DNA of 64,000 nucleotides. Source: Flavobacterium bernardetii (lineage in GTDB: Bacteria; Bacteroidota; Bacteroidia; Flavobacteriales; Flavobacteriaceae). Location of the stretch: contig NZ_JAANOQ010000002.1 of NCBI RefSeq assembly GCF_011305415.1, positions 367,186 through 431,185 of the forward strand, written 5' to 3'. Position numbers and translations under genes: made by a program. Shown here piece by piece: positions 15,758 to 25,880 of this stretch (positions within the stretch are counted from its first letter, which is position 1; each line of letters starts with the position of its first letter). The notes under the pieces are model-generated. The model searched no databases, was not told where the DNA came from, and saw nothing but the letters and a program-made list of their open reading frames with translations.

Positions 15758-16495
15758 TTAAAGCAGTCTTTGTCTCACCACTTCGTATAAAAAAGCACCA
15801 CAAGCTACAGAAACATTTAAAGATTCAATAGTTCCATACATAGGTAATTTAGCTTTTTCGTCAACTACTTTTAAAACCGATGGGTTTACACCGCGTTCTT
15901 CGTTACCCATAATAATCGCTACAGGAACTTTAAAGTCGATATCGTAAATAGTATGTTCTGTTTTTTCTGTTGCTGCTACAGTTTTGATATCGCAACTTTG
16001 TAAGTGAAAAACCGCATCTTTAATATGGTCTACTTTACAAATTGGAATATTGAAAACAGCACCTGCACTAGTTTTTACGGTATCACCATTTACTGGAGCA
16101 GAACCTTGTTTTTGAACAATAATTCCGTTTACGCCAACACATTCTGCTGTTCTGATAATCGCACCAAAATTTCTAGCATCAGATAATTGATCTAAAACTA
16201 AAAACAAAGGAGTTTTACCACTTTCTAAAGTTTGTTCAATTAAAGTATCTAAATCGTGAAAAGCAATTGGTGAAATAGTTGCCACCGCTCCTTGGTGATT
16301 TAAAGAAGTAAAACGATTCAGCTTTTCAACCGGAACATAACTAAAATTTACATTATTCGCTTTTATAGCTTTCATTAAATCTTTCATTAAGTCGCCCTGA
16401 GCTTCTTTCTGAATAAATACTTTGTCTATAAGTGCACCCGAATGTATGCCTTCAATAATAGCTCTAATTCCAAAAATCTGATTGTCGTTTTTCAT
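15758..16495 (-). CDS. rlmB: 23S rRNA (guanosine-2'-O-)-methyltransferase
   Basis: 245 residues. A SpoU-class, SAM-dependent enzyme with a trefoil knot that methylates a guanosine in the 23S peptidyl-transferase region (G2251 in E. coli). All three SpoU motifs are present: D-A-R-N-F-G-A-I-I-R-T-A-E, I-M-G-N-E-E-R-G-V and L-P-M-Y-G-T-I-E-S-L-N-V-S-V-A. The N-terminal substrate-binding domain begins I-F-G-I-R-A-I-I-E-G. A TATCTTTG box ends 5 nt before the ATG. Confidence 0.92.
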   Translation of the reverse strand: MKNDNQIFGIRAIIEGIHSGALIDKVFIQKEAQGDLMKDLMKAIKANNVNFSYVPVEKLNRFTSLNHQGAVATISPIAFHDLDTLIEQTLESGKTPLFLVLDQLSDARNFGAIIRTAECVGVNGIIVQKQGSAPVNGDTVKTSAGAVFNIPICKVDHIKDAVFHLQSCDIKTVAATEKTEHTIYDIDFKVPVAIIMGNEERGVNPSVLKVVDEKAKLPMYGTIESLNVSVACGAFLYEVVRQRLL

Positions 16496-16500
16496 AGGTG

Positions 16501-16508
16501 CAAAGATA
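16501..16508 (-). promoter_or_regulatory. -7 box of rlmB
   Basis: TATCTTTG on the minus strand, 5 nt before the start codon. The nearest upstream TTG is only 12 nt away, so the -33 element is unclear. Confidence 0.45.
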
Positions 16509-16586
16509 TAATATTAAGGTCAAGTAAAAAATAAAATAATAAAGTTGTTTTGCTTTGTTTAAATCCAGCTCTTTTTACTTGGCTCT

Positions 16587-18242
16587 TTAGAAATACGTCT
16601 TAAAACTAATTTGCACAATAGAATTTGAAAGTTTTATAGTCTGACTTCCTGTATTTCCATTCGCGTAAACTAAATTAAATAAGCCGCCATTACTTAATAA
16701 TCCAAATCCGAAGCCTAATCCATAAAGTTGATCTTTGCTGTTGTTGGCTTTATCTTGATAATAACCATAATCAGTGATTGTGTAAAAATATAAATTAGGA
16801 GAAGCTACATATCGGTATTCGGCAAAAATTCCGCTGAATACATTTCCTTGTAGGCTGTTTTCGTTGAAACCTCTTATGGATTGAATTCCTCCAAATCGGT
16901 ACAATTCATTGGTGTAATAATTCGTGCTTTGAAGAAAATACGTATCGTTTTTTAAATGAATGTAGTTTTTTTTGTTGAGTTCGAACAGTTGCTGAAATTG
17001 AAATTGTGCAAAAAACTGATTTGTTTTTATGGAACTTGCAGTTCTGTTTCCAATTCCGAATTTAGTAAATATGGAGAATTTATCTGGAAATAGCGAATCG
17101 TCAAAATCAATTTTTTTATGCTCAAATGTAACCGTGTTAAAAGTGGATTTTAAATCTTTTAAATCGGAACTTGCTATTTTTTGAATGGCTTCTGAAACAT
17201 TGTCTTTGTATCCGATAAATACTTTGGTGTTGTAATTAATCATGTAACCCAAATCGAAATCGAAACTACTGTTTTGAAAAATAGTATCCTGTTTGAAAAT
17301 TTTCAAATTCGATTTTAATGCCATCGGACTTTTAAAAATATAAGCTAAATCTAAATTTACATTGAAAGTGCTTTGTTTGTTTCCGTCATTTTTCCAATAT
17401 AAATTGAAACGTTCTCCTGAATTTAAATTGTTGTACAAATTTAAATCTAAATACCCGTTGAATTGTAATTTTTGAGTTTCTTCATTGTTTCCAAAACCTA
17501 AAAATCCATCAAAACTATTGTTCTTTCTTTTTTCTAAATACAAATACACTTTTGTAGAATCTATCGTAAGTAAAACTTCTGGATATTTAACTTGAGTGAC
17601 AAATGGTAGAGAATTAAAATCGGAATGAATTTTTTTAATGATGCTTTTGTTAAAAGGTTTCGAACGGTATTTTCTCAAAAAGACTTTCTTAATTCCGACA
17701 GGAAACTGACTATAACCTTGAAATTCTAAATTATTTATTTTTCTGACTTGGTTCAATTCGATAATTAAATCGGCTTGAAATAGATTGTTTGTTCTGTTGA
17801 AATTATCTAATTTGATTTTTGATTGAGCAAAACCTTTTTTTTCAAGGATATTCAGTTTTTCATTGATGTAATTTTCTGTATTCGAAAGCAGAATGATTTC
17901 GGAAGCTGTTAGATTCAAAATCTCTTTTACGTCTTTTGATAAATTGTCGGTTTTAATTTTGATGTTACGAGTTAAACTTCCTAGGTTGTATTCGAAAGTA
18001 AAACTGCTATCATTTGTTTTTTTGGTTTCGAGTAATTCATTTTCCAAATAGCCAATTTTCAATAATTTCTGATTGAAAGTGTTTTGAGTTTCTAATAAAT
18101 TTTTAATTTCCTTATGTGTTTTGATATAACCAATGCTGTCAATAATTTTATTTTCAGTTGAAGAGCTTCCTTCAATTTTTAAATAAAACTGCTGACTATA
18201 TATATAAGGTGAAAATAAAAATAAGAAAAATAAATATTTCAT
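16587..18242 (-). CDS. Omp85-superfamily outer-membrane protein (BamA/TamA-like)
   Basis: 551 residues. A signal peptide (M-K-Y-L-F-F-L-F-L-F-S, cleavage after Y-S-Q) precedes a periplasmic region of about 230 residues with POTRA-like segments (for example L-E-K-K-G-F-A-Q-S-K-I). The rest is a beta-barrel of about 320 residues ending in the aromatic F-K-T-Y-F expected for BAM recognition. The barrel contains R-F-G-G-I-Q-S-I-R-G-F-N-E, the Omp85 R-G-F motif. It is shorter than BamA, so it is probably a specialised paralogue. ATG 18242 gives the signal peptide; the longer reading from 18260 starts inside the promoter. Confidence 0.75.
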   Translation of the reverse strand: MKYLFFLFLFSPYIYSQQFYLKIEGSSSTENKIIDSIGYIKTHKEIKNLLETQNTFNQKLLKIGYLENELLETKKTNDSSFTFEYNLGSLTRNIKIKTDNLSKDVKEILNLTASEIILLSNTENYINEKLNILEKKGFAQSKIKLDNFNRTNNLFQADLIIELNQVRKINNLEFQGYSQFPVGIKKVFLRKYRSKPFNKSIIKKIHSDFNSLPFVTQVKYPEVLLTIDSTKVYLYLEKRKNNSFDGFLGFGNNEETQKLQFNGYLDLNLYNNLNSGERFNLYWKNDGNKQSTFNVNLDLAYIFKSPMALKSNLKIFKQDTIFQNSSFDFDLGYMINYNTKVFIGYKDNVSEAIQKIASSDLKDLKSTFNTVTFEHKKIDFDDSLFPDKFSIFTKFGIGNRTASSIKTNQFFAQFQFQQLFELNKKNYIHLKNDTYFLQSTNYYTNELYRFGGIQSIRGFNENSLQGNVFSGIFAEYRYVASPNLYFYTITDYGYYQDKANNSKDQLYGLGFGFGLLSNGGLFNLVYANGNTGSQTIKLSNSIVQISFKTYF

Positions 18243-18246
18243 AGCC

Positions 18247-18254
18247 CAAATATA
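18247..18254 (-). promoter_or_regulatory. -7 box of the Omp85-like gene
   Basis: TATATTTG on the minus strand, ending 4 nt before the ATG. No clear TTG at the usual distance. Confidence 0.45.
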
Positions 18255-18370
18255 ACGCAATTTTTCTAGAATTTATTTTGTTGTTTGATAGTAAAATATT
18301 CTTTAGTGAATGAGTTTTTCAATAAATTGGTTATCAAAAAGTTAGAAAATTAAAAATAAATATAATAGAG

Positions 18371-18401
18371 TTTGGATAATAAAAAATATTTTCTACCTTT
18401 G
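18371..18401 (+). promoter_or_regulatory. Promoter of the str operon
   Basis: TTTG at 18371-18374, 19-nt spacer, TACCTTTG at 18394-18401. The leader contains a small CCTTA-AAA-TAAGG hairpin (18406-18418). Confidence 0.75.
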
Positions 18402-18450
18402 CATCCCTTAAAATAAGGTAACAATAAACAAGTTTAATTAAAATTTAATT

Positions 18451-18837
18451 ATGCCAACAATTCAGCAGTTAGTTAGAACAGGAAGAACCAAAATAACTAA
18501 GAAGAGTAAATCGGCGGCTTTAGATTCATGTCCTCAAAGAAGAGGTGTATGTACTCGTGTTTACACAACAACTCCTAAGAAACCAAACTCAGCGATGAGA
18601 AAGGTTGCCAGAGTTCGTTTAACAAACGGAAACGAAGTAAATGCATACATTCCTGGAGAGGGGCATAATTTACAAGAGCACTCGATAGTATTAGTTAGAG
18701 GTGGAAGGGTAAAAGATTTACCAGGAGTTAGATACCACATTGTGCGTGGTGCTTTAGACACAGCAGGTGTTAAAGACAGAACACAACGTAGATCTAAATA
18801 CGGTACAAAACGCCCTAAAGAAGCAGCTAAAAAGTAA
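18451..18837 (+). CDS. rpsL: Ribosomal protein uS12
   Basis: 128 residues. Lies at the decoding centre of the 30S subunit and checks codon-anticodon pairing. T-T-P-K-K-P-N-S-A and [13 protein letters not shown] are intact, with the lysines at the two positions where streptomycin-resistance mutations usually fall, so the gene looks drug-sensitive at these sites. First gene of the str operon, behind a strong promoter; rpsG follows after 26 nt. Confidence 0.98.
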   Translation: MPTIQQLVRTGRTKITKKSKSAALDSCPQRRGVCTRVYTTTPKKPNSAMRKVARVRLTNGNEVNAYIPGEGHNLQEHSIVLVRGGRVKDLPGVRYHIVRGALDTAGVKDRTQRRSKYGTKRPKEAAKK

Positions 18838-18863
18838 TTATTTAACACTTTTAAAGAAAAGAC

Positions 18864-19340
18864 ATGAGAAAAAGACAGGCCAAAAAAAGACCTCTTTTGC
18901 CAGATCCAAAATTCAACGATCAGTTGGTAACACGTTTCGTAAACAACTTAATGTGGGATGGTAAAAAATCAGTTGCTTTTAAAGTATTTTATGATGCTTT
19001 AGATATAGTTGAGACAAAAAAACAAGATGCAGAGAAATCAGCATTAGAAATTTGGAAAGATGCATTAACAAATGTTATGCCTCACGTAGAAGTTCGTTCA
19101 CGTAGAGTGGGTGGAGCTACATTTCAAATTCCAATGCAAATTCGCCCAGATAGAAAAGTATCTATGGCAATTAAATGGTTAATTCTTTACACGAGAAGAA
19201 GAAATGAAAAATCTATGGCTGGTAAATTAGCTGCAGAGATTTTAGCAGCAGCAAAAGAAGAAGGTGCTGCTGTTAAGAAAAGAATGGATACTCACAAGAT
19301 GGCAGATGCTAATAAAGCATTCTCTCACTTTAGATTTTAA
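18864..19340 (+). CDS. rpsG: Ribosomal protein uS7
   Basis: 158 residues. Binds the 3' major domain of 16S rRNA, nucleates assembly of the 30S head and lines the E site. Typical motifs are M-R-K-R-Q-A-K-K-R at the start, the beta-hairpin [16 protein letters not shown] and a basic helical end. In E. coli S7 represses the str operon; no comparable site is evident in the 26-nt gap here. fusA follows after 11 nt. Confidence 0.98.
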   Translation: MRKRQAKKRPLLPDPKFNDQLVTRFVNNLMWDGKKSVAFKVFYDALDIVETKKQDAEKSALEIWKDALTNVMPHVEVRSRRVGGATFQIPMQIRPDRKVSMAIKWLILYTRRRNEKSMAGKLAAEILAAAKEEGAAVKKRMDTHKMADANKAFSHFRF

Positions 19341-19351
19341 TTCGTACAGAA

Positions 19352-21508
19352 ATGGCTAGAGATTTAAAATTCACGAGAAATATTGGTATTGCTGCGCACA
19401 TTGATGCTGGTAAAACTACAACTACAGAACGTATATTGTTCTATACGGGAAAATCACACAAAATTGGAGAAGTACATGATGGTGCTGCAACAATGGACTG
19501 GATGGCACAAGAGCAAGAAAGAGGTATTACAATTACTTCTGCTGCTACAACTTGTGAATGGAATTTCCCAACTGAACAAGGTAAAGTATTGCCAACATCG
19601 CAATCTTACCACTTTAATATTATTGATACTCCTGGACACGTTGACTTTACTGTAGAGGTAAATAGATCTTTACGTGTATTGGATGGTTTAGTTTTCTTAT
19701 TTAGTGCGGTTGATGGTGTTGAGCCTCAATCTGAAACTAACTGGAGATTAGCGGATCAATATAGAGTTCCAAGAATGGGATTCGTAAACAAAATGGACCG
19801 TCAAGGTTCTAACTTCTTGGCAGTTTGTCAACAAGTTAGAGATATGTTAAAATCTAATGCAGTTGCAATTACATTACCAATTGGTGAGGAAAATGATTTT
19901 AAAGGTGTTGTTGATTTAGTGAAAAACCAAGCTATTGTTTGGCATGATGCTACTCAAGGAGCAACTTTTGATATTATTGAAATTCCAGCTGATATGGTTG
20001 CTGAAGTAAAAGAATATAGAGATATTCTAATTGAAGCAGTAGCTGATTATGATGAGAACTTACTTGATAAGTACATGGAAGATCCAGATTCTATCACAGA
20101 AGAAGAAATCAACAATGCGTTGAGAGCTGCTACTATGGATATGGCTATTATTCCTATGATTGCAGGTTCGTCTTTCAAAAACAAAGGAGTTCAATTCATG
20201 TTAGATGCAGTATGTAAATACTTACCATCTCCAATGGATAAAGAAGGTATCGAAGGAATTCATCCTGATGATGCTGAGTTATTAGAAGAGGATCAAAAGA
20301 AAATTTTACGTAAGCCAGATGTTAAAGAGCCATTCGCTGCTTTAGCATTCAAAATTGCTACTGACCCATTCGTAGGTCGTTTAGCTTTCTTCCGTGCTTA
20401 TTCTGGTCGTTTAGATGCAGGTTCGTATGTTTTAAATACTCGTTCAGGTTCTAAAGAAAGAATTTCTCGTATCTATCAAATGCATGCTAACAAGCAAAAT
20501 CCAATCGAGTACATCGAAGCTGGAGATATTGGAGCAGCAGTTGGTTTTAAAGATATTAAGACTGGAGATACATTGTGTGATGAAAAACACCCAATTATTC
20601 TTGAGTCTATGAAATTCCCTGCGCCGGTAATTGGTATTGCTATTGAGCCAAAAACTAAAGCTGACGTTGATAAAATGGGTATGGCTTTAGCTAAATTAGC
20701 TGAAGAAGATCCAACATTTACTGTTAGAACAGATGAGGCTTCAGGTCAAACTATTATTTCAGGAATGGGTGAGCTTCACTTAGATATCTTGGTTGATAGA
20801 ATGAAACGTGAATTCAAAGTTGAAGTAAACCAAGGTGAGCCTCAAGTTGAATACAAAGAAGCTTTTACAAAAACTGCAACTCACAGAGAAACATACAAAA
20901 AACAATCTGGAGGTCGTGGTAAATTCGGTGATATCGTATTTACATTAGAGCCAGCAGATGAAGTTGACGGTAAAATTCCAAAAGGATTACAGTTTATTAA
21001 TGCTGTTAAAGGTGGTAACGTTCCTAAAGAATATATCCCTTCAGTTGAAAAAGGTTTCCGTGAAGCTATGAAAACGGGTCCTTTAGCAGGATACCAAGTA
21101 GATAGTTTAAAAGTAACTTTAACAGATGGATCTTTCCACCCTGTGGATTCTGATGCTCTTTCTTTTGAATTAGCAGCAAGAATGGGTTATAGAGAAGTAG
21201 CGAAAGCTGCTGGAGCTATCGTTTTAGAGCCTATCATGAAAATGGAAGTTATTACACCAGAAGAAAACATGGGAGATATCGTTGGTGATATTAACCGTCG
21301 TAGAGGTCAGGTGAATGACATGGGTGACAGAAACGGAGCTAAAACTATCAAAGCAGATGTGCCATTATCAGAAATGTTCGGTTATGTAACAACATTAAGA
21401 ACATTGTCTTCAGGTAGAGCAACTTCAACTATGGAGTTTTCACACTACGCTGAGACACCTGCTAATATTTCAGAAGCGGTAATTAAAAAAGCAAAAGGTA
21501 ACGCCTAA
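19352..21508 (+). CDS. fusA: Elongation factor G
   Basis: 718 residues, full length. The GTPase that drives translocation of tRNA and mRNA. G1 is [13 protein letters not shown], switch [10 protein letters not shown] and G4 N-K-M-D-R. Domain II follows, then domain III (G-M-G-E-L-H-L-D-I), domain IV ([10 protein letters not shown], with G-S-F-H-P-V-D-S-D near its tip) and domain V ([10 protein letters not shown]). Being inside the str operon, it is the housekeeping EF-G. No tuf gene follows; rpsJ does. Confidence 0.98.
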   Translation: MARDLKFTRNIGIAAHIDAGKTTTTERILFYTGKSHKIGEVHDGAATMDWMAQEQERGITITSAATTCEWNFPTEQGKVLPTSQSYHFNIIDTPGHVDFTVEVNRSLRVLDGLVFLFSAVDGVEPQSETNWRLADQYRVPRMGFVNKMDRQGSNFLAVCQQVRDMLKSNAVAITLPIGEENDFKGVVDLVKNQAIVWHDATQGATFDIIEIPADMVAEVKEYRDILIEAVADYDENLLDKYMEDPDSITEEEINNALRAATMDMAIIPMIAGSSFKNKGVQFMLDAVCKYLPSPMDKEGIEGIHPDDAELLEEDQKKILRKPDVKEPFAALAFKIATDPFVGRLAFFRAYSGRLDAGSYVLNTRSGSKERISRIYQMHANKQNPIEYIEAGDIGAAVGFKDIKTGDTLCDEKHPIILESMKFPAPVIGIAIEPKTKADVDKMGMALAKLAEEDPTFTVRTDEASGQTIISGMGELHLDILVDRMKREFKVEVNQGEPQVEYKEAFTKTATHRETYKKQSGGRGKFGDIVFTLEPADEVDGKIPKGLQFINAVKGGNVPKEYIPSVEKGFREAMKTGPLAGYQVDSLKVTLTDGSFHPVDSDALSFELAARMGYREVAKAAGAIVLEPIMKMEVITPEENMGDIVGDINRRRGQVNDMGDRNGAKTIKADVPLSEMFGYVTTLRTLSSGRATSTMEFSHYAETPANISEAVIKKAKGNA

Positions 21509-21519
21509 TTCTTAAGAAA

Positions 21520-21825
21520 ATGAGTCAAAAAATCAGAATAAAATTGAAATCTTACGATCACATGTTGGTAGATAAGTCTGCTGAAAAGATTGTAAAAACT
21601 GTAAAAAGTACAGGTGCTGTTGTAACTGGTCCAATTCCATTACCAACTCACAAAAGAATTTTTACAGTATTACGTTCTCCACACGTAAACAAAAAATCTA
21701 GAGAGCAGTTTGAATTAATGTCATACAAAAGACTTCTAGATATTTATAGTTCTTCTTCAAAAACGATTGATGCGTTAATGAAATTAGAATTACCAAGTGG
21801 TGTTGAAGTAGAAATTAAAGTATAA
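21520..21825 (+). CDS. rpsJ: Ribosomal protein uS10
   Basis: 101 residues. Part of the 30S head and, as NusE, a partner of NusB in transcription antitermination. R-I-K-L-K-S-Y-D-H at the start and the loop [10 protein letters not shown] are typical. In many bacteria this gene heads the S10 operon; here it closes the str operon, followed at once by a terminator, so its dose is tied to rpsL-fusA and not to rplC. Confidence 0.97.
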   Translation: MSQKIRIKLKSYDHMLVDKSAEKIVKTVKSTGAVVTGPIPLPTHKRIFTVLRSPHVNKKSREQFELMSYKRLLDIYSSSSKTIDALMKLELPSGVEVEIKV

Positions 21826-21843
21826 CTTTATTTCATAATAAAT

Positions 21844-21876
21844 AAAAACCGAGTTGAAATACTACTCGGTTTTTTT
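21844..21876 (+). terminator. Terminator between rpsJ and rplC
   Basis: 10-bp stem AAAAACCGAG / CTCGGTTTTT with an 11-nt loop and a T tract; separates the str and S10 transcription units. Confidence 0.88.
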
Positions 21877-21938
21877 ATATCCTCAAGGGAAAAAATATGT
21901 CATTTTTGTTGTTTTTGAAAATAAGTTAACATTTATTT

Positions 21939-21967
21939 TTGAGAACAATAAAATATTTATATATTTG
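21939..21967 (+). promoter_or_regulatory. Promoter of the rplC operon
   Basis: TTG (21939-21941), 18-nt spacer, TATATTTG (21960-21967). This is the start of the long S10-spc-alpha transcription unit. Confidence 0.72.
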
Positions 21968-21981
21968 CACCCTTGAAAAAA

Positions 21982-21999
21982 TTCAGCAAGTGTGCTGAA
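21982..21999 (+). promoter_or_regulatory. Leader hairpin upstream of rplC
   Basis: Perfect 7-bp stem TTCAGCA / TGCTGAA with an AGTG loop, about 8 nt into the predicted transcript. No T tract follows, so it is not a terminator. It is a candidate protein-binding leader element for a ribosomal protein such as L4; that role is inferred. Confidence 0.45.
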
Positions 22000-22029
22000 A
22001 ATCAATGTTTAATTAATTAATATGTATTT

Positions 22030-22647
22030 ATGTCTGGGTTAATCGGAAGAAAAATCGGTATGACTAGCATCTTTGACGAGAATGGAAAAAACATTCCATG
22101 TACTGTTATTGAGGCTGGGCCATGCGTTGTTACCCAAGTCAGAACCAACGAAGTTGATGGGTATGAAGCCCTTCAATTAGGTTTCGATGACAAAACTGAA
22201 AAGCATACAGTTAAAGCTGAAGAAGGTCACTTCAAAAAAGCTGGTACTGCTGCTAAGAAGAAAGTTGTTGAATTCCAAGGTTTTGATTCGGAGTTTAAGT
22301 TAGGAGATTCAATTGATGTAAACTTATTCGCTGAAGGTGAATTTGTTGACGTTATGGGAACTTCAAAAGGTAAAGGATTTCAAGGTGTTGTAAAACGTCA
22401 TGGTTTCGGTGGGGTTGGTCAAGCCACTCACGGTCAACATAACCGTTTAAGAGCGCCAGGATCTGTTGGAGCGTCATCTTATCCTTCTAGAGTATTCAAA
22501 GGAATGAGAATGGCAGGAAGAATGGGTGGAGATAATGTAACAGTTCAAAACTTAAAAGTATTGAAAGTTGTTGCTGACAAAAATCTTTTAGTAATTAAAG
22601 GGTGTGTACCTGGGTGCAAAAACTCTTATGTAATCATTCAGAAGTAA
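22030..22647 (+). CDS. rplC: Ribosomal protein uL3
   Basis: 205 residues. One of the first proteins to join the 50S subunit; its long loop reaches the peptidyl-transferase centre. L-I-G-R-K-I-G-M-T at the N-terminus and the loop [16 protein letters not shown] (with the glutamine that PrmB methylates in some bacteria) are present. First gene after the S10-operon promoter; its stop shares an A with the rplD start. Confidence 0.97.
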   Translation: MSGLIGRKIGMTSIFDENGKNIPCTVIEAGPCVVTQVRTNEVDGYEALQLGFDDKTEKHTVKAEEGHFKKAGTAAKKKVVEFQGFDSEFKLGDSIDVNLFAEGEFVDVMGTSKGKGFQGVVKRHGFGGVGQATHGQHNRLRAPGSVGASSYPSRVFKGMRMAGRMGGDNVTVQNLKVLKVVADKNLLVIKGCVPGCKNSYVIIQK

Positions 22648-23276
22648 TGGAAGTAAAAGTTTTAGATATCACTGGAAAAGAAACAGGTCGTAAAGTAAAT
22701 CTTGACGATACAGTTTTCGCTATTGAACCTAACAAACATGCTGTTTATTTAGATGTAAAGCAATACTTGGCTAACCAAAGACAAGGAACGCATAAAGCTA
22801 AAGAAAGAGCAGAAGTTGCAGGTAGTACACGTAAAATTAAAAAACAAAAAGGTACAGGTACTGCTCGTGCAGGATCTAAAAAATCTCCTTTATTTAAAGG
22901 TGGTGGTACTGTGTTTGGTCCAAGACCGAGAAGTTATTCATTCAAATTGAATAAAAACTTAAAAAGATTAGCTCGTAAATCAGCTTTCTCTTTAAAGGCT
23001 CAAGAATCAAATATTATTGTTGTTGAAGATTTTACATTTGAAACACCAAACACTAAAAAATTCATTAACGTATTGAGTTCTTTAGGTTTAGAAAACAAAA
23101 AATCTCTATTTATATTAGGTGATGCAAATAAAAATGTATATTTGTCGTCTCGTAATTTAAAAACGACTTCAGTTGTAAACTCTACTGAATTAAGTACTTA
23201 CGCTATTTTAAATGCGAAAAGTTTAGTTCTTTTAGAAGGTTCAATTGAAACGATAGAAGCTAATTTAAGTAAATAA
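22647..23276 (+). CDS. rplD: Ribosomal protein uL4
   Basis: 209 residues. Its extended loop lines the nascent-peptide exit tunnel, and in E. coli free L4 represses the S10 operon. The loop is visible as K-G-T-G-T-A-R-A-G-S-K-K-S-P-L-F, followed by G-P-R-P-R-S-Y. Start chosen at ATG 22647, which overlaps the rplC stop (TAATG). A longer reading from 22602 would run through the rplC end and does not resemble L4. Confidence 0.97.
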   Translation: MEVKVLDITGKETGRKVNLDDTVFAIEPNKHAVYLDVKQYLANQRQGTHKAKERAEVAGSTRKIKKQKGTGTARAGSKKSPLFKGGGTVFGPRPRSYSFKLNKNLKRLARKSAFSLKAQESNIIVVEDFTFETPNTKKFINVLSSLGLENKKSLFILGDANKNVYLSSRNLKTTSVVNSTELSTYAILNAKSLVLLEGSIETIEANLSK

Positions 23277-23284
23277 TTCAGATC

Positions 23285-23575
23285 ATGAGTGTTATTATTA
23301 AGCCAATTGTAACTGAAAAGTTAACTAAAGATGGTGAAGTTTTTAACCGTTTTGGTTTTATAGTTGAAAAAACTGCAAACAAAGTACAAATCAAAAAAGC
23401 TATCGAAGCTACATTTGGAATTACTGTTGTTGCTGTAAGAACAATGAACTATAGAGCTGATAGAAGTGTAAAATACACTAAAAGCGGATTAATCAGTGGA
23501 AAAACAAATGCTTACAAAAAAGCAGTTGTTCAAGTTAAAGAAGGAGAATCGATAGATTTTTATACTAATATCTAA
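23285..23575 (+). CDS. rplW: Ribosomal protein uL23
   Basis: 96 residues. Sits at the tunnel exit, where it is the main docking point for trigger factor and SRP. I-I-K-P-I-V-T-E-K at the start is the family signature, and the tunnel loop runs around V-R-T-M-N-Y-R. Placed 8 nt after rplD and 9 nt before rplB. Confidence 0.97.
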   Translation: MSVIIKPIVTEKLTKDGEVFNRFGFIVEKTANKVQIKKAIEATFGITVVAVRTMNYRADRSVKYTKSGLISGKTNAYKKAVVQVKEGESIDFYTNI

Positions 23576-23584
23576 TATACAACA

Positions 23585-24409
23585 ATGTCAGTTAGAAAAT
23601 TAAAACCTATTACCCCAGGTCAGCGTTTTAGAGTTGTAAATAGCTTTGACACTATTACAACTGATAAGCCGGAGCGTTCATTGATCGCACCGAAAAAAAA
23701 CTCTGGAGGTAGAAATAGTCAAGGAAAAATGACCATGCGTTATACAGGTGGTGGTCATAAACAAAAGTACCGTATTATTGATTTTAAAAGAACAAAAGCT
23801 GGAATTCCTGCTAATGTGAAAACTATCGAGTACGATCCAAACCGTTCAGCATTTATCTCATTATTATATTATGCAGATGGAGCAAAAACTTATGTTATTG
23901 CACAGAATGGTTTACAAGTTGGGCAAACTGTTGTTTCAGGTGAAGATGCTTCTCCAGAAATCGGTAATGCTTTACCTTTAAGTAAAATTCCATTAGGAAC
24001 AGTTATTTCTTGTATCGAATTAAGACCTGGTCAAGGTGCGGTTATCGCTCGTTCGGCAGGTACATTTGCTCAGTTAATGGCTAGAGATGGAAAATATGCA
24101 ACAATTAAAATGCCGTCAGGAGAAACAAGATTAATCTTGTTAACTTGTTCTGCAACAATTGGAGCAGTATCTAACTCTGACCACCAATTAGTAGTATCTG
24201 GAAAAGCAGGTAGAACTAGATGGTTAGGAAGAAGACCTAGAACAAGACCAGTAGCTATGAACCCAGTTGATCACCCTATGGGAGGTGGTGAAGGACGCTC
24301 TTCAGGAGGTCATCCACGTTCAAGAAAAGGTTTACCAGCTAAAGGTTATAGAACTCGTTCTAAGGTTAACCCGAGTAACAAGTATATTGTAGAACGTAGA
24401 AAGAAATAA
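23585..24409 (+). CDS. rplB: Ribosomal protein uL2
   Basis: 274 residues. The most conserved large-subunit protein, needed for subunit joining and peptidyl-transferase activity. The SH3-like and OB domains are followed by the conserved [16 protein letters not shown], whose histidine lies near the catalytic centre, and a basic tail ending R-R-K-K. rpsS follows after 6 nt. Confidence 0.98.
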   Translation: MSVRKLKPITPGQRFRVVNSFDTITTDKPERSLIAPKKNSGGRNSQGKMTMRYTGGGHKQKYRIIDFKRTKAGIPANVKTIEYDPNRSAFISLLYYADGAKTYVIAQNGLQVGQTVVSGEDASPEIGNALPLSKIPLGTVISCIELRPGQGAVIARSAGTFAQLMARDGKYATIKMPSGETRLILLTCSATIGAVSNSDHQLVVSGKAGRTRWLGRRPRTRPVAMNPVDHPMGGGEGRSSGGHPRSRKGLPAKGYRTRSKVNPSNKYIVERRKK

Positions 24410-24415
24410 TAAGAT

Positions 24416-24694
24416 ATGGCACGTTCATTAAAAAAAGGACCATTTGTACACTTTAAATTAGAAAAGAAAGTACAAGAGAATATAGAAGGTGGTAATAAAA
24501 ATGTTGTGAAGACTTGGTCTAGAGCATCTATGATTATTCCAGATTTTGTAGGACAAACTATCGCTGTTCACAATGGCCGTCAATTCGTTCCAGTTTATGT
24601 AACTGAGAATATGGTTGGTCATAAATTAGGAGAATTCTCACCAACAAGATCTTTTAGAGGTCACGCTGGTGCGAAAAATAAAGGTAAAAAATAA
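24416..24694 (+). CDS. rpsS: Ribosomal protein uS19
   Basis: 92 residues. A 30S head protein that contacts A-site tRNA and forms inter-subunit bridge B1a with its tail. [11 protein letters not shown] at the start and [11 protein letters not shown] near the end are diagnostic. Close spacing on both sides (6 nt). Confidence 0.98.
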   Translation: MARSLKKGPFVHFKLEKKVQENIEGGNKNVVKTWSRASMIIPDFVGQTIAVHNGRQFVPVYVTENMVGHKLGEFSPTRSFRGHAGAKNKGKK

Positions 24695-24700
24695 GAAGTC

Positions 24701-25111
24701 ATGGGAGTTCGTAAAAGAGAAGCAGCTGACGCAAGAAAAGAAGCTAACAAGCAGATTGCGTTTGCTAAATTAAATAACTGCCCTTCTTCACCAAGAAAAA
24801 TGCGCTTAGTTGCGGATCAAGTAAGAGGTCAGAAGGTAGAAAATGCTCTTAATATTTTAAGATTCAGTCCAAAAGAAGCTTCAAAAAAATTAGAAAAATT
24901 AGTTTTATCTGCCATTGCAAACTGGTCAGCTAAAAATGAAGGGTCTAATATGGAAGAAGCTGGCTTATTCATAAAAGAAATTAGAGTTGACGGTGGTATG
25001 ATGTTAAAAAGATTACGTCCTGCACCTCAAGGTAGAGCACATAGAATTAGAAAACGTTCTAATCACGTAACAGTGGTTTTAGGAGCTATCAATAACACAC
25101 AAAGTAATTAA
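24701..25111 (+). CDS. rplV: Ribosomal protein uL22
   Basis: 136 residues. Contacts every domain of 23S rRNA and narrows the exit tunnel with a beta-hairpin, where macrolide-resistance changes can arise. [11 protein letters not shown] is the N-terminal signature and [12 protein letters not shown] the hairpin tip, with no obvious deletion or insertion. rpsC follows after 8 nt. Confidence 0.97.
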   Translation: MGVRKREAADARKEANKQIAFAKLNNCPSSPRKMRLVADQVRGQKVENALNILRFSPKEASKKLEKLVLSAIANWSAKNEGSNMEEAGLFIKEIRVDGGMMLKRLRPAPQGRAHRIRKRSNHVTVVLGAINNTQSN

Positions 25112-25119
25112 TTAACAGT

Positions 25120-25860
25120 ATGGGACAAAAGACAAATCCAATTGGAAACAGACTTGGTATCATCAGAGGATGGGACTCAAACTGGTATGGTGGAAATGAT
25201 TACGGTGATAAAATCGCCGAAGATTACAAAATCAGAAAGTATATCCATGCGCGTTTAACGAAAGCTAGTGTATCAAAAATAATTATCGAGAGAACTTTAA
25301 AACTTGTAACCGTTACTATCACTACTGCTAGACCTGGTATTATTATTGGAAAAGGTGGACAAGAGGTAGACAAGTTAAAAGAAGAACTTAAGAAAATTAC
25401 AGATAAGGAAATTCAAATCAACATTTTCGAAATCAAAAGACCTGAATTAGATGCTTACTTAGTTGGTAACTCAATCGCTCGTCAAATCGAAAGTCGTATT
25501 TCTTACAGAAGAGCTATTAAGATGGCTATCGCAGCAGCAATGAGAATGAACGCAGAAGGAATTAAGGTTCTTATTTCTGGTCGTTTAAATGGTGCAGAGA
25601 TGGCTCGTTCAGAAGGCTTCAAAGAAGGAAGAATTCCATTATCAACTTTCAGAGCAGACATTGATTATGCATTATCTGAAGCTCACACTACTTATGGTAG
25701 AATGGGAATCAAAGTATGGATAATGAAGGGTGAAGTTTATGGTAAAAGAGATCTTTCTCCTTTAGTAGGTATGGACAAAAAAGGTCCTAAATCAACTGAA
25801 AGAGGTGGTTTTGATTCAAAAGGAAAAGGCGGTAAACCAGCTCCACGCAAAAGAAAGTAA
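25120..25860 (+). CDS. rpsC: Ribosomal protein uS3
   Basis: 246 residues. Forms part of the mRNA entry channel and its helicase activity. The KH domain is visible with the loop [11 protein letters not shown] (about residues 69-79). The C-terminal domain carries R-M-G-I-K-V-W-I and a glycine/lysine-rich tail ([13 protein letters not shown]) longer than in E. coli. A 20-nt gap separates it from rplP. Confidence 0.98.
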   Translation: MGQKTNPIGNRLGIIRGWDSNWYGGNDYGDKIAEDYKIRKYIHARLTKASVSKIIIERTLKLVTVTITTARPGIIIGKGGQEVDKLKEELKKITDKEIQINIFEIKRPELDAYLVGNSIARQIESRISYRRAIKMAIAAAMRMNAEGIKVLISGRLNGAEMARSEGFKEGRIPLSTFRADIDYALSEAHTTYGRMGIKVWIMKGEVYGKRDLSPLVGMDKKGPKSTERGGFDSKGKGGKPAPRKRK

Positions 25861-25880
25861 TTTTTTAAATAAAAGACAAA

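Noticed and set aside
18451..18837. Streptomycin-resistance change in rpsL
   Set aside because: Both lysine sites (P-K-K-P-N-S and R-V-K-D-L-P) look wild type.
18561..18848. 95-codon minus-strand frame opposite rpsL
   Set aside because: Antisense shadow; no promoter or motif.
19383..19655. Long out-of-frame frames over fusA
   Set aside because: Shadows of a full-length EF-G with every motif in frame.
22602..22646. Upstream start for rplD
   Set aside because: Inside the rplC end; L4 proteins begin at M-E-V-K, and the TAATG overlap explains the real start.
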